A stretch of 64,000 nt of DNA from Synchiropus splendidus (Eukaryota > Chordata > Actinopteri > Syngnathiformes > Callionymidae). The translations under genes and the position numbers were made by a program. The first letter of the stretch is position 1; every line of letters starts with the position of its first letter. Shown here piece by piece: positions 11,191 to 23,600 of the stretch. Below the pieces are notes generated by a model. It was given only the letters and a program-made list of their open reading frames with translations, was not told the DNA's origin and made no database searches. Where the stretch lies: contig NC_071342.1 of the NCBI RefSeq assembly GCF_027744825.2, positions 7,211,501 through 7,275,500 of the forward strand. Direction: 5' to 3'.

Positions 11191-12723
11191 CATGGATCTT
11201 TACACCTGCAACCACCCAGCAAAACGACGACCACAACATAGTACACTGTCTTCTCCAAGCAAAACCGCTAGGTTGCATACCAGTCAATCTGTCAATCCCA
11301 GCAATGGAAACCCTCAATCGCAGCGCCACCTCTGACGTCCGCCATACAACAGAGTGACCACCACCTGCACCAAACAGGACAAGGCCAAATGAGACAATCC
11401 TCCAGGGTGTGCTCCTCTTACAAGACTTGCAAGTTGACAAGGATGACAATGTCAACTTATATGTTAAGAAAGTACAACCCCCCAGAGAAAAATGTCAGCA
11501 TGGTCGATGAGCTCTTTCTGACACAAATGGGACTCTCCAGTTTGCACCACAGATGTCTGACATACCTCGGCACAATGTGAGGGAAACTGAAACTGTGGCA
11601 ATGCGGCACATCCAGGTTGACAGACTGTTCTGAGCATAAATCGATATGCCTCAACAGCAAACTCCCACGGCTAAGTGTTTTGCAGGTTCATGTGCAAATC
11701 ACCATCTTCCTCTTTTGCTTCGTGCCATTGGTTGCCACAGCAACTGACTCTCAGCAACCTTAACCTATCTTGCTTGTCCTTCCTCGTCGTCGCACCAATC
11801 CTCTTCATTTCAGTCGGCATGTAAAAGCAAGGCTTGATACCCCGCAGTCTTGCAAGGTGACACAAATGGAAAGTATTTCGAAGTCCTTGCCAAAGTTGTG
11901 TCTCCCTCTGCAGTGGTCAAGCCTCCAGGCCTCTCCGGCGCCACCCATCTATAGAACGCCTATTTGCAGCAGATCCAATCTTAAAGCGCATTCATCTTAG
12001 TAATGAGAGGATTAAGCGCCATAATTCTACTTTCAAAGTCATTTCCAACATTTGCTCTCGCCATCTTGGTCAGTAATTGATATCAAATGGGCACAGTCAG
12101 CGGTTTCTATGCTACAGACTGTGATTGCATGCTAATTGCCTAATTGTATCATACAGAAGGGATCTGCATTCATTACACTCTTCCAACCACTGACTCAAGT
12201 GTCTCCTTTTGATCTGTCAGCCGTGTGAATCTGCCCTTGCAAAGGAAGTAAACTCAATTAAAAAAAAAAAAACAGAAATAAACATACCATGGGGATCATT
12301 TTGTTACAGTTACTAAATATTTATTAAATTAAAAAAAAAGGAAAAATGCAGTAATTGGGATGTTCTGAACATCTGAACTACCACCGATTCATAAAGAATT
12401 TGAATTGTGTTTTGGGGGCGGCAACTGCCCGCCGATCTACCTGGTCCCCAGAAGCACACACTAGATCTAGAAACAAAACATTATATGTAGTTATATTTTT
12501 TCTTAAAGCAACAACATGTATTATTTGGACAGATTTCCTGACATGACAGGTTTCATTTTGAACAGTCCAAAGTCCCGGAGTCAGACCCTCCAGCGCTCTG
12601 TTTAACGCTCCCTTGGAGTATGTAACTTTCTCTGGGCGGCAGCGAGCTGAGTTCAGTTTACACCGTGGCAGAAACAAAAGTTCATAGTGAGGAGTCGAAG
12701 AAGAGAAAGCGTGAAACCGAGTA
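11191..12723. other. Unannotated DNA
   Basis: No gene recognised. Short poly-A runs are at about 12260 and 12332. The 228-codon minus frame at 12378-13064 lies partly antisense to the LINE that follows and is a shadow of it. Confidence 0.5.
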
Positions 12724-13732
12724 AGATCTCTGACAAGAGTCAATATAGATCTGTGGACGATGCAGTGAACCAGGCCCTTCATTTCGTTCTGGAGCATCTG
12801 GACTGCCCAGGAACCTATGCCAGGATCCTGTTTGTGGACTTCAGCTCTGCCTTTAATACTCTGCTTGAAGACAAGCTTCGCCAGCTGGACGTGCCTGACT
12901 CCCTCTGCAGATGGATTACAGACTTCCTGACCAGCCGAAGTCAGCGTGTGCGGCTGGGGACGACTGTCTCCGACACTCGGACCCTCAACATCGGGTCTCC
13001 TCAGGGATGTGTTCTCTCTCCATGGCTCTTCTCTCTGTACACTAACTGCTGCACCTCCAGCCATGAGTCCGTGAAGCTGATCAAGTTTGCGGATGACACC
13101 ACCATCATCGGGCTCATCTCAGATGGAGATGAGTCGGCTTACAGGAGGGAGGTGGAGCGGCTGGTGTCCTGGTGCAGCCACAACAACCTGGAGCTCAACG
13201 CCCAGAAGACAGTGGAGATGGTCATAGACTTCAGGAGAGTAACAGTTTCTCTGTCCCCTCTCATGTTGGCTGGTTTAGCCATTCCTATTGTGGACTCCTT
13301 CTGCTTCCTGGCAACCACCATCACCGAGGACCTCAAATGGGAGCCAACCATCAGGTCCCTCATCAGGAAGGCCCAGCAGAGAATGTTCTTTCTGAGGCAG
13401 CTACGGAAACTACGACTGCCGACGAAGTTGCTGGTGGAGTTCTACACGGCCATCATCCAGTCCATCCTCACCTCCTCTATCACCGTCTGGTACAACAGCG
13501 CCACCTCCAGGAACAAGAGCCGACTGCAGCGCATCGTACGTTCCACCTCTTCAGGACCTGTATCCCTCTAGGACCCAGAGACGTGCAGGTCGGATCAGAG
13601 CCGACCCTTCTCACCCTGGACATGGACTGTTTGTTCCTCTTCCCTCTGGCACGAGGCTACGGTCCATCCAGACCAGAACCTCCCGTCACAGGAACAGCTT
13701 CTTTCCCTCGGCCGTTAGACTGTTAAATTCAT
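12724..13732 (+). pseudogene. LINE reverse transcriptase remnant, frameshifted
   Basis: An open frame covers 12687-13571 with recognisable RT motifs. LFVDFSSAFNT holds the first catalytic aspartate at about residue 51. GSPQGCVLSP is at residues 103-112. FADDTTIIGL carries the catalytic Asp pair at about residues 136-137. Downstream NNLELNAQKT and VIDFRR are typical of the L2/CR1/Rex group. A stop is reached at 13569, but the conserved tail continues in another frame from about 13556 (RRAGRIRADPSHPGHGLF, then RNSFFPSAVRLLNS and a stop near 13730). A deletion near 13540-13556 therefore broke the frame. The N-terminal endonuclease and the first RT blocks are missing. The first residues of the open frame lie upstream of the homologous part and are not element protein. 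Confidence 0.88.
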
Positions 13733-13861
13733 GAACAGCCTTGTTGTTATGTTATTCTATTCATTTTATTTTATTTGTTTTTTGTTGCACTTTATTCCAA
13801 GGCACTTTCCTAGTCAGTGGGCTCCCCACTGACCATGGCAATAAATTTGATTCTGATTCTG
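12724..13861 (+). mobile_element. 5'-truncated L2/Rex-type LINE (non-LTR retrotransposon)
   Basis: The element begins inside the reverse transcriptase domain and runs through the C-terminal tail, a short 3' UTR with an AATAAA signal (13841-13846), and a tail of repeated ATTCTG (about 13849-13861). Truncation of the 5' end is the usual outcome of target-primed reverse transcription. The ATTCTG tail is known from fish LINEs of the L2/CR1 lineage. A second short ATTCTG-like tract follows at about 13911-13920. About 1.1 kb remains of an element that is normally several kb long. Confidence 0.88.
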
Positions 13862-15420
13862 AGATGCATTCACAGCCTGGAGAGAACTGAGAGCTACCAA
13901 AGGATTTTCTTCTGATTCTGAAGTGGTGATGCTTCTACTCAACTTGTAAGTCAGTTTTGTGTTCACTGCTGTCTCTGTTGTGTTGCCAAATCATTAAACA
14001 AATGTCTATATGCTTGTTGTTTGTATATAAGCGTAGTGTATATATGTTTGCAGCGAAACAAGTGAACTGCTAAAACGGGATAGATATACTTCGTGTATGA
14101 TGAAAATAGTTTTTCAATGAATTAACTGCCAGTGAAAATGACTTGCTCATGTTCTAACACAGGTATGGATGTTTGTCTGCTGTTTGTCATATTGCACTGT
14201 CGAAGCATACAGTGAACATGTAGCTGGCCGTACCGATTAGCCACGATGCTAATTCTTTGTGCTTACTGCGGGTCTTGGGTGTGTTATCAAATGCAGGGAA
14301 CTTATTTTTGAGATGATAACAAGCATGTAAGTGTCCGTTACACCGATGAATTTTATGGGTGTGCTGTTATTTCTGTGCCTCATATAATGAATTTATGTTC
14401 CCATTACATGTTTGATAGACAGTGTAAACACAGAAAGGTGTAGCGTGGTGACGGCAGAAAGACTGAGGTTAAAAAGAGGTTTATTTTCATGATCGATTTA
14501 TCCTCAACTGTATTCCACCGAGGTGAGTAAAACTCAATAGAGCTCCTCGTCACCAATCCAGAATTTCATTCTGTTTTATATTGATTGAATGATGACGCAT
14601 CGATGATCCCAGTGTGACGATGGCGTGTCGTTCCACCGCATTAGCAGAGAGGGGAACGTTCAACACAATTATCTTCTCGTCGGTCCGGGATGAATTGAAT
14701 TTAGGAAACAGGATTTTCAAAGGGACGGATATTATTTCATTGTCTCCTAATGGGATCCGTGAATTAAGATCGTACAAGTCCAGCGTTTTCAAATATGTTT
14801 GGTAATTGTGCGAAATGCTAGATTTAATGTTCCAATTTTCCTTTCTGTCCTCGGAATGTCAATGGAACAGGAAGTAATGCTGGGTGCAGTTTTTTAATTG
14901 GTTATAAATCTCAGGACACTGTGGTAAACAAGATTTACCCAATTAAAAGTTTCCCGAAAGCACTTCACTCCTTTTTTTTTCGAAATAATTAGATCCAAGT
15001 TTCCAGATTTTTTTTTAATGAAAGCCAAAACAAAAGAATTTGAGACTCAAAGTCCCTTGTGGTTGAAAGCTGACTGTTCTCTTAACCCATACGTCAACTG
15101 AATAATTCAAAAGACAGCGGTGCTGCATGAGAGACAACCTTTGGTTTAATGAAGACAACGGATGTGGGTGATTTACAGAGTCTGAATGAGATGAACCAAC
15201 TCATGTGATCTTGAAATCGCTTCAGAAAAGATGGTTTCTGATTCATGACTGAAATGTCTAAATGCTTATATTCAGGCTTAATGAAAATCAGGGTGGTTCT
15301 ATTCGACCAGCTTCCTCTTGTGAAGACACCCGGGACAGAGGAAAGCTCACCCATGTCTCTGAATGAGATCAAACAGGATTACTTTGAAAGAACCTGAGAT
15401 GAAGTGTGTTTTAACCAACC
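13862..15420. other. Unannotated DNA
   Basis: No gene recognised. 14550-14805 has balanced composition, no simple repeats, and open frames on both strands across the same bases. This pattern is seen in conserved non-coding blocks but is not proof. Confidence 0.4.
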
Positions 15421-15470
15421 TATCCTCACTCCCAGGCCGTAATATACTGACATAGGGAAGTGGACTTTTG
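15421..15470. repeat. Half copy of a foldback repeat
   Basis: TCCTCACTCCC, then a GGC(G/C)GT(G/A)ATAT block, and finally TGGACTTTTG match the left arm of the foldback element at 25413-25550. The right arm is not found here. Confidence 0.6.
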
Positions 15471-17703
15471 TGTCCCATATGGCAAAGGTGGCCCAGGAGT
15501 GAAAAATGTTTGCCGCACCCCAAATTGAGGGAACACAAAGTTGGGAACAAGGAAGTGGAGCAGAGCAGAGCTGGTGGAGGAGTGGTTGAGTCATGCGAGG
15601 ATTGTGAACAGACAAGACTTGTCCATCCTGATGTACTTTGTGGATTGCAAGAGTCTTTACAGAGTTTATGACGTGTCATAAAGCGTCAATGGAAATAGAC
15701 AAATTTAAATGTATGGAATTGGAAAATCCTCTGCACTGCTTCCGAACTCTTCGGTGCAGATGGGGGTTAGCGTTCCAGACGGGCGTTTGGAAGCTTTAAC
15801 ATGTGCCGCAGAAGTTGTAGTATGATTGTGAACACTCACACACAAAAATATATATATATAAAAAAACATCCAATGATCCCTAGATCGACCTGTGTCACCC
15901 CATTTCTGATGTTTAATTGAAATAATTGCATCCATAGGGTCCAAAGCAAAAAAGACTGAATAATGAATAATGCATGTGGTGCAAAGTGAAAAACAACAGA
16001 GCACTTTATGTAAATGATGGAATTAACATTTAGTGTCTCAAATGGCCTCAGTGTGTGTTTCACCATCTGTTGGGCGAGGTGAGCCATGCGGCATGAGAAA
16101 CCCCGAGCCATGTGCAAAGCAGTCGCCTGACACCGGTCACACTTCAGGCGTTTGCAATTAAAAAGTTGTTTATCATTGACTTCCAGTTATGGTGGTGAAG
16201 AGCCTCGCAATGAGGCGCGGAGGTTTAATCAGACCAGCAGCGGCTGGAATGAAACTATCTGGGTGAGAGATGATAGCCACTGCAGCAGTTTTGCTTTTAG
16301 CTCAGCATCACCCACTGAGCTGAATAATTAAGAGGTGTATTAATTATTATCAGACAATTTATCAGAGCTCAGCAGAGAGAAGAGTTCAGATCAGATCTGT
16401 GGTGTGAAGTGTCAGGTTGGAATGAAAAGTTCCAAAAGATGTCCACAAGACAGCACCGAAGGCAGGAGACGTAACGTTCCCGTCGAACGTCCATCACATT
16501 TGACCTCAAGGTGCCATGTAAAGTATTTTGCTTCAGAGACATTTACATCAGAATTATAAGGCTGCACCAAGATGAAAATGTGTGGCCGAAGCTGGAAAAA
16601 AAAAAAAAAAACTATTTTATTAATAGTCTAGAAAACATTTTTATAGATGTTTTTCAAAGAAAATACGTGAAATAATTCAGGCTTTGGTTTCGAAAAATAA
16701 TAGTCTAATGATGTAAACAAAATGCTTGAGGTAGTTTGGTTGAATACGCTGTAAAATTTCATAATTAACATCTTACAGCAGACACCGCCATCTGGTGGCT
16801 TCTGACAATGATGACACCGTTTCATGAAACTTCATTCAACCCTTCAATACCGTGTTATGAAACCTCATCTACCCATCAGTGCTGTCCAACACTTGAAGTG
16901 AAGTAGTGGATTGTGTTGCCAGACTTTTTATAATGCCGCCTCAGAGAATGGCGACGTTGGTTGCCAGAATTTCACCAGCGGTCTTGCAGCACTCGTTTCT
17001 CCTCTGTGGCACATTGTTGTATTTGAAAAATGCATTCTATTACATCACGAAAAAAATCAACGTTCAGGCTGTTCTGCATGTTGCTTCTATGGAATGTGAA
17101 ACTGAGGGAGCATCGAGGAAGCGGGCGCCATATAGCAGCTCTCCTCCCTGACTGATATTGGATGTCAGTTGCTATTAATACCCCTTTATGTGGTTTTCCT
17201 TCTTAGTAACAGAACAGAAAGTCACGGTGACTAGAACACACTGCGTTGTTGACAGGCTTTGAATAGCAATTGATACATTACATGTTGAACGACTGGAGCG
17301 CCGTCCCATGACTTACCTTAGACTATTAATTGTATTTTGTCAATTTATTTATTATGTGGAATTGAGAAATCGCCACTCAACACGCAGCGGTGAAGGCTGC
17401 CTTCGGCATCAGTATAGGATGCAAAAGTCCACTTTCCCAATGTCAATTTATGATGCCATCTGTAGTATACTGGATTACTGAGCTCATGAACAGTCAGTAT
17501 TGTATGATTCATCTCAGGAACAATCTTTGAAGCTGTGACCTGGAGACAACAAAGACGCAAACAGACAGCAACCTGGGAGCAGGCAAAGAAATTGACAAGG
17601 AGCTGGAGGGAGGCAATTCTATATGGGCTGTGGCAGGTGGCCAGAAAAACAGGGGATAGAAATAGAGGAGGATATATGTATGACGAAAAGAAATGAAATG
17701 AGA
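15471..17703. other. Unannotated DNA
   Basis: No gene recognised. A short TA run is at about 15849-15860 and a poly-A run at about 16596-16611. 16780-16860 (GCCATCTGGTGGC and a GTTTCATGAAAC palindrome) may be part of a dispersed repeat, but no partner is present in the window. Confidence 0.45.
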
Positions 17704-17713
17704 TTATATATAT

Positions 17714-17799
<86 letters not shown>
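17704..17799. repeat. Long (TA)n microsatellite
   Basis: Nearly pure TA for about 96 bases with one phase break near 17724. It directly abuts MITE copy 2. Frames across it are low-complexity artefacts. Confidence 0.97.
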
Positions 17800-17802
<3 letters not shown>

Positions 17803-17804
17803 CA

Positions 17805-18521
17805 CAGTGGTACCTCGGTTCTCGACCACAATCTGTTCTAGACGGCCGTTCGAGAAGCGATTTGTTCGAAATCTGAATTTTTCCCATTACAATTAATGGA
17901 AAAAGAAATAATGCATTCCAAGCCTTAAAATAGGCTTTTGTAGGAGTGAATGTAGAGTGTCTGCTGCAGGTGTGCTGTTCCTCTATGTGTGTGGCCGCTG
18001 CATGTGGGAGGGGTTGCCGAGTGAGTGACGTCTCTCCAGAAGTGAAGAGGTGCCCAGTGCGTGTCCAGCTCTGAATGTGCGATTCTGTGCAGTTGGGCTG
18101 TGACAAAGTCATAGACCAAGTAACACTCTGTCCGAGACTCGCCTCATCCCTGTCCGAGCTCCAGCCAACAACAGGACATCAAACCCTGGAGTGCGCGCTC
18201 CAGCCTGGGAGGTGGGGAGAGCGAGCACCTCCCCTGTGACACTCTACTGGAGACAGGAAAGGTTTTACACCTCAATATGAGGAAAAAACAGTCAGTAAAT
18301 GTCGCTAACGGGACACGTCTGCACACAGAGGCTGCGTTATACACAATAACAAAGTGCGTCATGGGTCAACTGATCGGTCCGCGCACGTTATGTTTTTTCC
18401 AGCTTTTTTCGGGGGCGTTCGAGTTCTGGATTTTCATTCAAAATCCGAAGCAAAAAGCAATTTTTTGTTTGAACTCCGATTTGTTCAAATTCCGGGACGT
18501 TCGAAAACCGAGGTACCACTG
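17805..18521. mobile_element. Tigger/pogo-like MITE, copy 2
   Basis: Both termini are intact: CAGTGGTACCTCGGTTCTCG at the left and CGAAAACCGAGGTACCACTG at the right, which are inverted copies of each other, with TA after the right end. The two bases before the left end are CA, not TA, where the element abuts the microsatellite. It is similar to copy 1 (9232-9968) along its whole length but has small deletions, for example 12 bases near 18245 relative to copy 1. No transposase is encoded. A minus-strand frame (17798-18112) is shared with copy 1, probably because the two copies share ancestry, not because of selection. Confidence 0.85.
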
Positions 18522-18523
18522 TA

Positions 18524-20540
18524 TTTGTATTTACTCTTAGGTGCCGTTAATAAAGACTATGTTCAGGCTACTCATAAAAAAGGTGACTGTAGAGGCCTAA
18601 ACAAAAGCTGAGAGAGGTCACACCGTCAGTGGGATTACTAAAGAAAAACATGTCCATGAGTTATTGTTGTGACCCTAAAAACCTGTCCACAGCTTAATGG
18701 TTGTCGATGTGTGAATGGGAAGCAGCAGCCAGATCTGTGATATTAGAATGCTGTCACACGGTGTGGCCCTGGTGATGCATTGCAGACATTTATCATGCAC
18801 ATGGAGGTAGAGTCGCAGCGTTTTCCATGCAACCAGGATGCAGGCGTGTAACATAAACTTAGCCGAGGCCCGTCTTAATAAACTGTTCCATTTCAATTAT
18901 TCATCACAAGATTCATATCTCGGCCAGATTCCTGTGCACTCCAGCGGCTTTTTAAATATTGAATGGATTTCGTTTCTAATAAAACTGGAGTAAAAGCTGA
19001 ACTCCATAGGGTTACTATCAAGGAAGGCATGACTCACATAGAGGATGTGTCAGCGAGGCTCTAACCGCAGTAGAGAATCCCGCTGCATATGTCAGCATCA
19101 CTGTGCACTATGAAAAATAGTAAACAGCGTGAGAGCCAGCCAGTGAATCTTTCTCCCACTCGCCTTCTCTCTGCTTAGCTATCTGACACACGACTGGTGG
19201 GAAACAGGGGGGCTGGGATTAGCGGCACGTTGCTTGAGTGCTCCTGAGACCCCAGACTTCTGGACCAGCTCTAATTGAGCTTCTGGAGTGGAGGAGGTTT
19301 TGACCTTTACTGATTTATCTGCCCACAAACTTTCATCCCAGCTGGTCATCTTCCCTGTGAGAAAATCCATGGTCCCTCCGCGCTTTACCTTCCTAAATCC
19401 ACAGAAGGTAAAAGCAATTATGAGGCACAACACACTTATGCGCTCTGTATAAACAGCCAGGCTCTCAGTAACAAGAGATCAGTGTCATTAAAATATCAAT
19501 CCCCTGGTTCTCCTGATAATGCAGGTTCCTTTATTACACACACTGCAGAACAAGTTGGAGCAAAGCAAAAATCAATGTTTGTTCTTAGCTCAGGAGCGGG
19601 AAATCTCCTCCCGCAACATTATATGGAGATATGTATTTACATATTTACATTCAAGTTGAACTAAATAAAGAGAAGTGCCTGGAACAATGCACAAATATGC
19701 ATCATGAAATGATCATATAGTGTCTGGTTCTGGCAAATTACAATGCCAAATATGTGTAAAACCACATCTAAGCCAACCAAAGTCAGAGCAGTGGTGCCAG
19801 AGACTGGAAACAAGCCTTTGTGATGTCATCAATAGAAGGCAGGTAAAAACACCTTTCAGCTTCAGTATCAGAGGAGAAGCGCAAAACTGTCTCTTGGCTG
19901 CTGGATGTGCTACTGGTGCCATTCTTCGCATCCAAAGGTGAAGAGCGTCATAAGGAATAGGTGAGAAGAGAGGCCCTTTGAATGTAAACAGCAAAAAGGA
20001 TTATAGCAACACAATCCAAAACAGTGGGAAGAAGCTATCAGAACAGTGTAGAGAAAGAACAGCGGCAAGAAGGCGTGACTAAGTACCACTGTTTACCTAA
20101 ACTTGTGTTTTGTACTGCAGACCCTACGTGTGAGAGATTTACATTACCGTTCAGGGTTGCCGTCTGATCCTTTACGTCCAGACACAACGATCGCGCAACT
20201 TGGTTTGAATGAGAATAAGTCCTTCATTTACAGGAACCAGCTCTTCTTCCTCAAAGACCGTTGACTGACCCTCATTATTTACAGATATCACCACTACTTT
20301 CTCCGCTTCACAGCACAGCGAACCAGTGTTCGTCCCAAGATGGCAGTGGTATGAGAGCTTTATCAGAAACACAATGTATTTTATGGTAGTTTAAGGAAGC
20401 GAAATTCTATTGAATTTGTTTTATCCACAGTTTATGAAAATTAAAATTTGCATAGGCTTGCCTATTCTGTGCTCTACTTTAAGTACTCTGTCGACCTCTG
20501 TATCTAGTTGATCTGTGGAAGGCTAGCACACAGATAACTG
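18524..20540. other. Unannotated DNA
   Basis: No gene, RNA gene or repeat recognised. The longest frames are under 95 codons and carry no family motif. Confidence 0.5.
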
Positions 20541-20600
20541 TGGGTGCAGGAACCTAACTGGCAACTTTCTGGTCGTGAGCCATTCACACTAACCGCAACC
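20541..20600 (-). repeat. Possible tRNA-derived SINE or LINE-tail fragment
   Basis: Read on the minus strand, GGTTAGTGTGAATGGCTCAC followed by CAGAAAGTTGCCAGTTAGG resembles the head of fish SINEs, where a tRNA-like A box is followed by an AGAAGGTTGCCGGTTCGA-type B box. The B box is degraded and no tail was identified. Confidence 0.3.
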
Positions 20601-23600
20601 CCATCACGGATGCTGAAATGGATGTCCGAAAAAAAGTTGAGGAAGTCATAGGTGTTGAAGGTTCAAATCCTTCTCGTGGCAACTGGCAGTATATCATATG
20701 TCCAGTCCTTCTGAAGAAGAAGAGCCTGAAATGGAGGAGTTGCTGTGTCTCATTGAATGGGTAAGAAAATAATATGTAGCAAATATTCTCAATGTCTCAG
20801 TTTCTACAGCATGCCGCACTACAAGAAAGCAGAAGTGTATTATATTACAGCCACGGGTGGATGGGGTACGACTGTAAATGAGTTTTCATTTCATATTTTT
20901 GCGTGACTGCATCCGTAGCCTGGGTTAAAGGTCTAACTGTTTAATGTGTCTTTCTTAGATGACATGACAGTTTAATACTTAATGGAACCAGCCCAGATTA
21001 AACTTGATGGTTAAGTGTGGCTAACATGGCTAACAGCTGCCTGCAAGAACTGTGTCGTAACAGGGAGGCGATGAATTTTCTGATTCTGATGTGGAGGGGT
21101 TGGCATGGATGCAGTTGCTGGCAGGACTGAAACCCAGGCATCGGTGCTTCACTGAGGAAGTGAAAACAGACGGAGAACTAAATGGTTTTTCTAAATGGAA
21201 TTGTAGTAAACAGTAGCCAAAACAAAGAAGTACTGCAAAGTGAATTAGGATCACAGTGACAAATTCAAGGGAGCCGGTGAACAGCGGGAGGCCTTGAAAT
21301 TGCTCCAGCCTCTCCCAGTCCGCCTGGCCATCAACATCAGTCCTGAGCGGCGTTTAAACAGCACAAACCCAGTCTTTGGATTGAGAGCAGCAATTCTCGC
21401 TGATACAAACGAACAGAAAAGAGTTAATTAAGAAGTAACTATCTAGGTACACAATGTAGGTCACATTCAAGGGATTCGTCTTATTTCGCCGATGAGCTTG
21501 AGGAGTCAACACATGCTGAGCGCAGCAGTAATATTATCCATTCTGTTAAGGCGGAATAAGGCACCAAATAGAGGCAAGGAAAAAGACTCTGCTTTAAAGT
21601 TTGTGCTTCACACCCTTTGAATCCAGGCTTAGAAACATTCTGTGTCCCATGTCGTCCTTCAGAATAACCCGAACTGAAACGGACACACATACTCGGGTTT
21701 GGAAAAGACAAGACTGAAGGTTTGGAGCTGGCTAACAGATGAATGGTAAGCAGGCATTGTGTTGTTGTCATCCAGTTGTGACATCAGTTAATTTATTATC
21801 TTTCTTTCAGCTCAATGTTATTGCCCCAAAAGAGCTGATTCTGGTTTGAAAGTCGCTGGGATATTAGGAAAGTAATTCATTGTGTAACTTTTACATTTGA
21901 ATATGTTCTTTCCAGAAGCACAAAAAACAAAGTAAAGTTGGGGAAAGCGACATCACCTCTGATAAAAGTGCGATCTTTCAAAGTGCTGCTACATATGCAT
22001 TATATCTAGCAGGGCTGGCAGAGAGGCAGTGACCAGAGAGGACTCCTGCTGAATGCAAAATAACTTCACAGCTCTGCCAAAATACATCCAGCAAAAAAGC
22101 TGATGTTGATAAATCCTGAAAACAAGGTGTCTTGACCAGTTATATAAACCTGCAGTCATTAAAGAGGTGCAGTTTTGTCACGGCCTGGGAGCAAGACGGC
22201 GGATGATGGTGTCGGAAACAGAAACCTCACTGTTTTTACCAACAAGGTGACCTCAGGCGGCAGGGAAGGCCGACCCAAAACGTCACCTGGATGTAAAACG
22301 CGACACCTTATATCACGAACAATCGACTGTTTATGAGCTGTGATCGTTCAGGTGAAGTCTTTCATGCGCTCCATATTGCTACTTCAATGAGGGGGGTTCA
22401 CACATAAAAAGGCATTGTCCACTGTCATCTTCTCTGCCAGCCTCAATTTTGTCCTCTCTTCCAACCAAACTTTCACTGTATTTCAAAAACCTTTTTTTTT
22501 AACCCAGTTAAAATGTCATATCAATTCAGGAAAAGTACTAACTGTTTGGCCTTGTCACCTTCAGGCCCCATATGTAGAAAAGACCTATTTCTTCCGTCGA
22601 CTCAGGACTCAGCTTTTGCATATGGCGTAACATCATGTCGTTGATCTGTATACAGACTGTAATTTGGATAACTGTCGAAACTTCTCATCCCGATATGTGC
22701 TCCTCGTCCATAATCTGTCCAGACGTCAGGTCTCCGAGATGAATCATATTTGAAAGTGAAAAATGCCTGGGAGAAGGACTTGGGAATGCAACTTTGCAGC
22801 ACCTGGTGAGAGAAAGTAGTTGGTGGCATTCATTCAGTCCTGTCCAGTCCCGCGTTTAATTTTCCATTATTTATTTTAAAGTAGTTTATTGGATTCATTT
22901 TTCAAAGTTAAGGCTGTGACAGATATCGCCAGAAACAGAAGATAAATGTGATAGATGTCTCAACAGTACATAATAGTATCATAGTATATTGCCGTTTGGG
23001 TCATATGTTCTTCTCATGTCCTAAACTACACACATGCTGGCTCAATTATTTTCAAACAATATCCACTGTTTGGGGATTTCTCATCCAGTTTTGCCCCTCA
23101 TCGCAATCTCAGGAACCCAGGCCGAGATAAATAAACCTAAGCTCTGCTCATAAAACAGTCTTTAGATTTACCTCTTTAATTGCGAGACGCCGCCTGCTTT
23201 TGTGTTGGAAGGTGTGGCTGAGAGATGTTGTTTTCTTCCTTTCAACCCTTTTCATTACATTTATATTGTACACATTGAGAGCGGTCGATGATATCCTCGA
23301 CCACCATTCTCTCCATATATTTGGATGATGTTTTAATGGTGGGTAGGTGGTTGGTTGAGGGTGTGTGTGTATCTATGTAAAAGGAAAAAAACAAACTAAT
23401 AGCATAATATGTTGGACATCAAGACGCGAGTTCATGTTTTCAATAAAAATATTGAAACAAAGAAAACGGGATTGTCGCAAACCCATGAGGAGTTAATTGA
23501 AAAAAAAAAGAAAGTTCTTAACGTTGAATCAAATATATAAAAAAATAACTAAGATAAAAACTATGAACACTAGGCATTTTCGAAGGAGAATAATTGACAA

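Noticed and set aside
12378..13064. 228-codon minus-strand frame
   Set aside because: Its right half is antisense to the LINE reverse transcriptase and no domain is seen; a shadow frame.
13172..13726. 184-codon plus-strand frame
   Set aside because: Runs in an alternative frame through the LINE RT; His/Gln-rich translation typical of an out-of-frame LINE. Only its last part coincides with the true shifted tail.
20630..20690. Possible tRNA 3' half (GGTTCAAATCC with CTTCTCGTGGCA)
   Set aside because: A B-box-like sequence is present but no partner acceptor arm, D arm or anticodon arm could be folded upstream.
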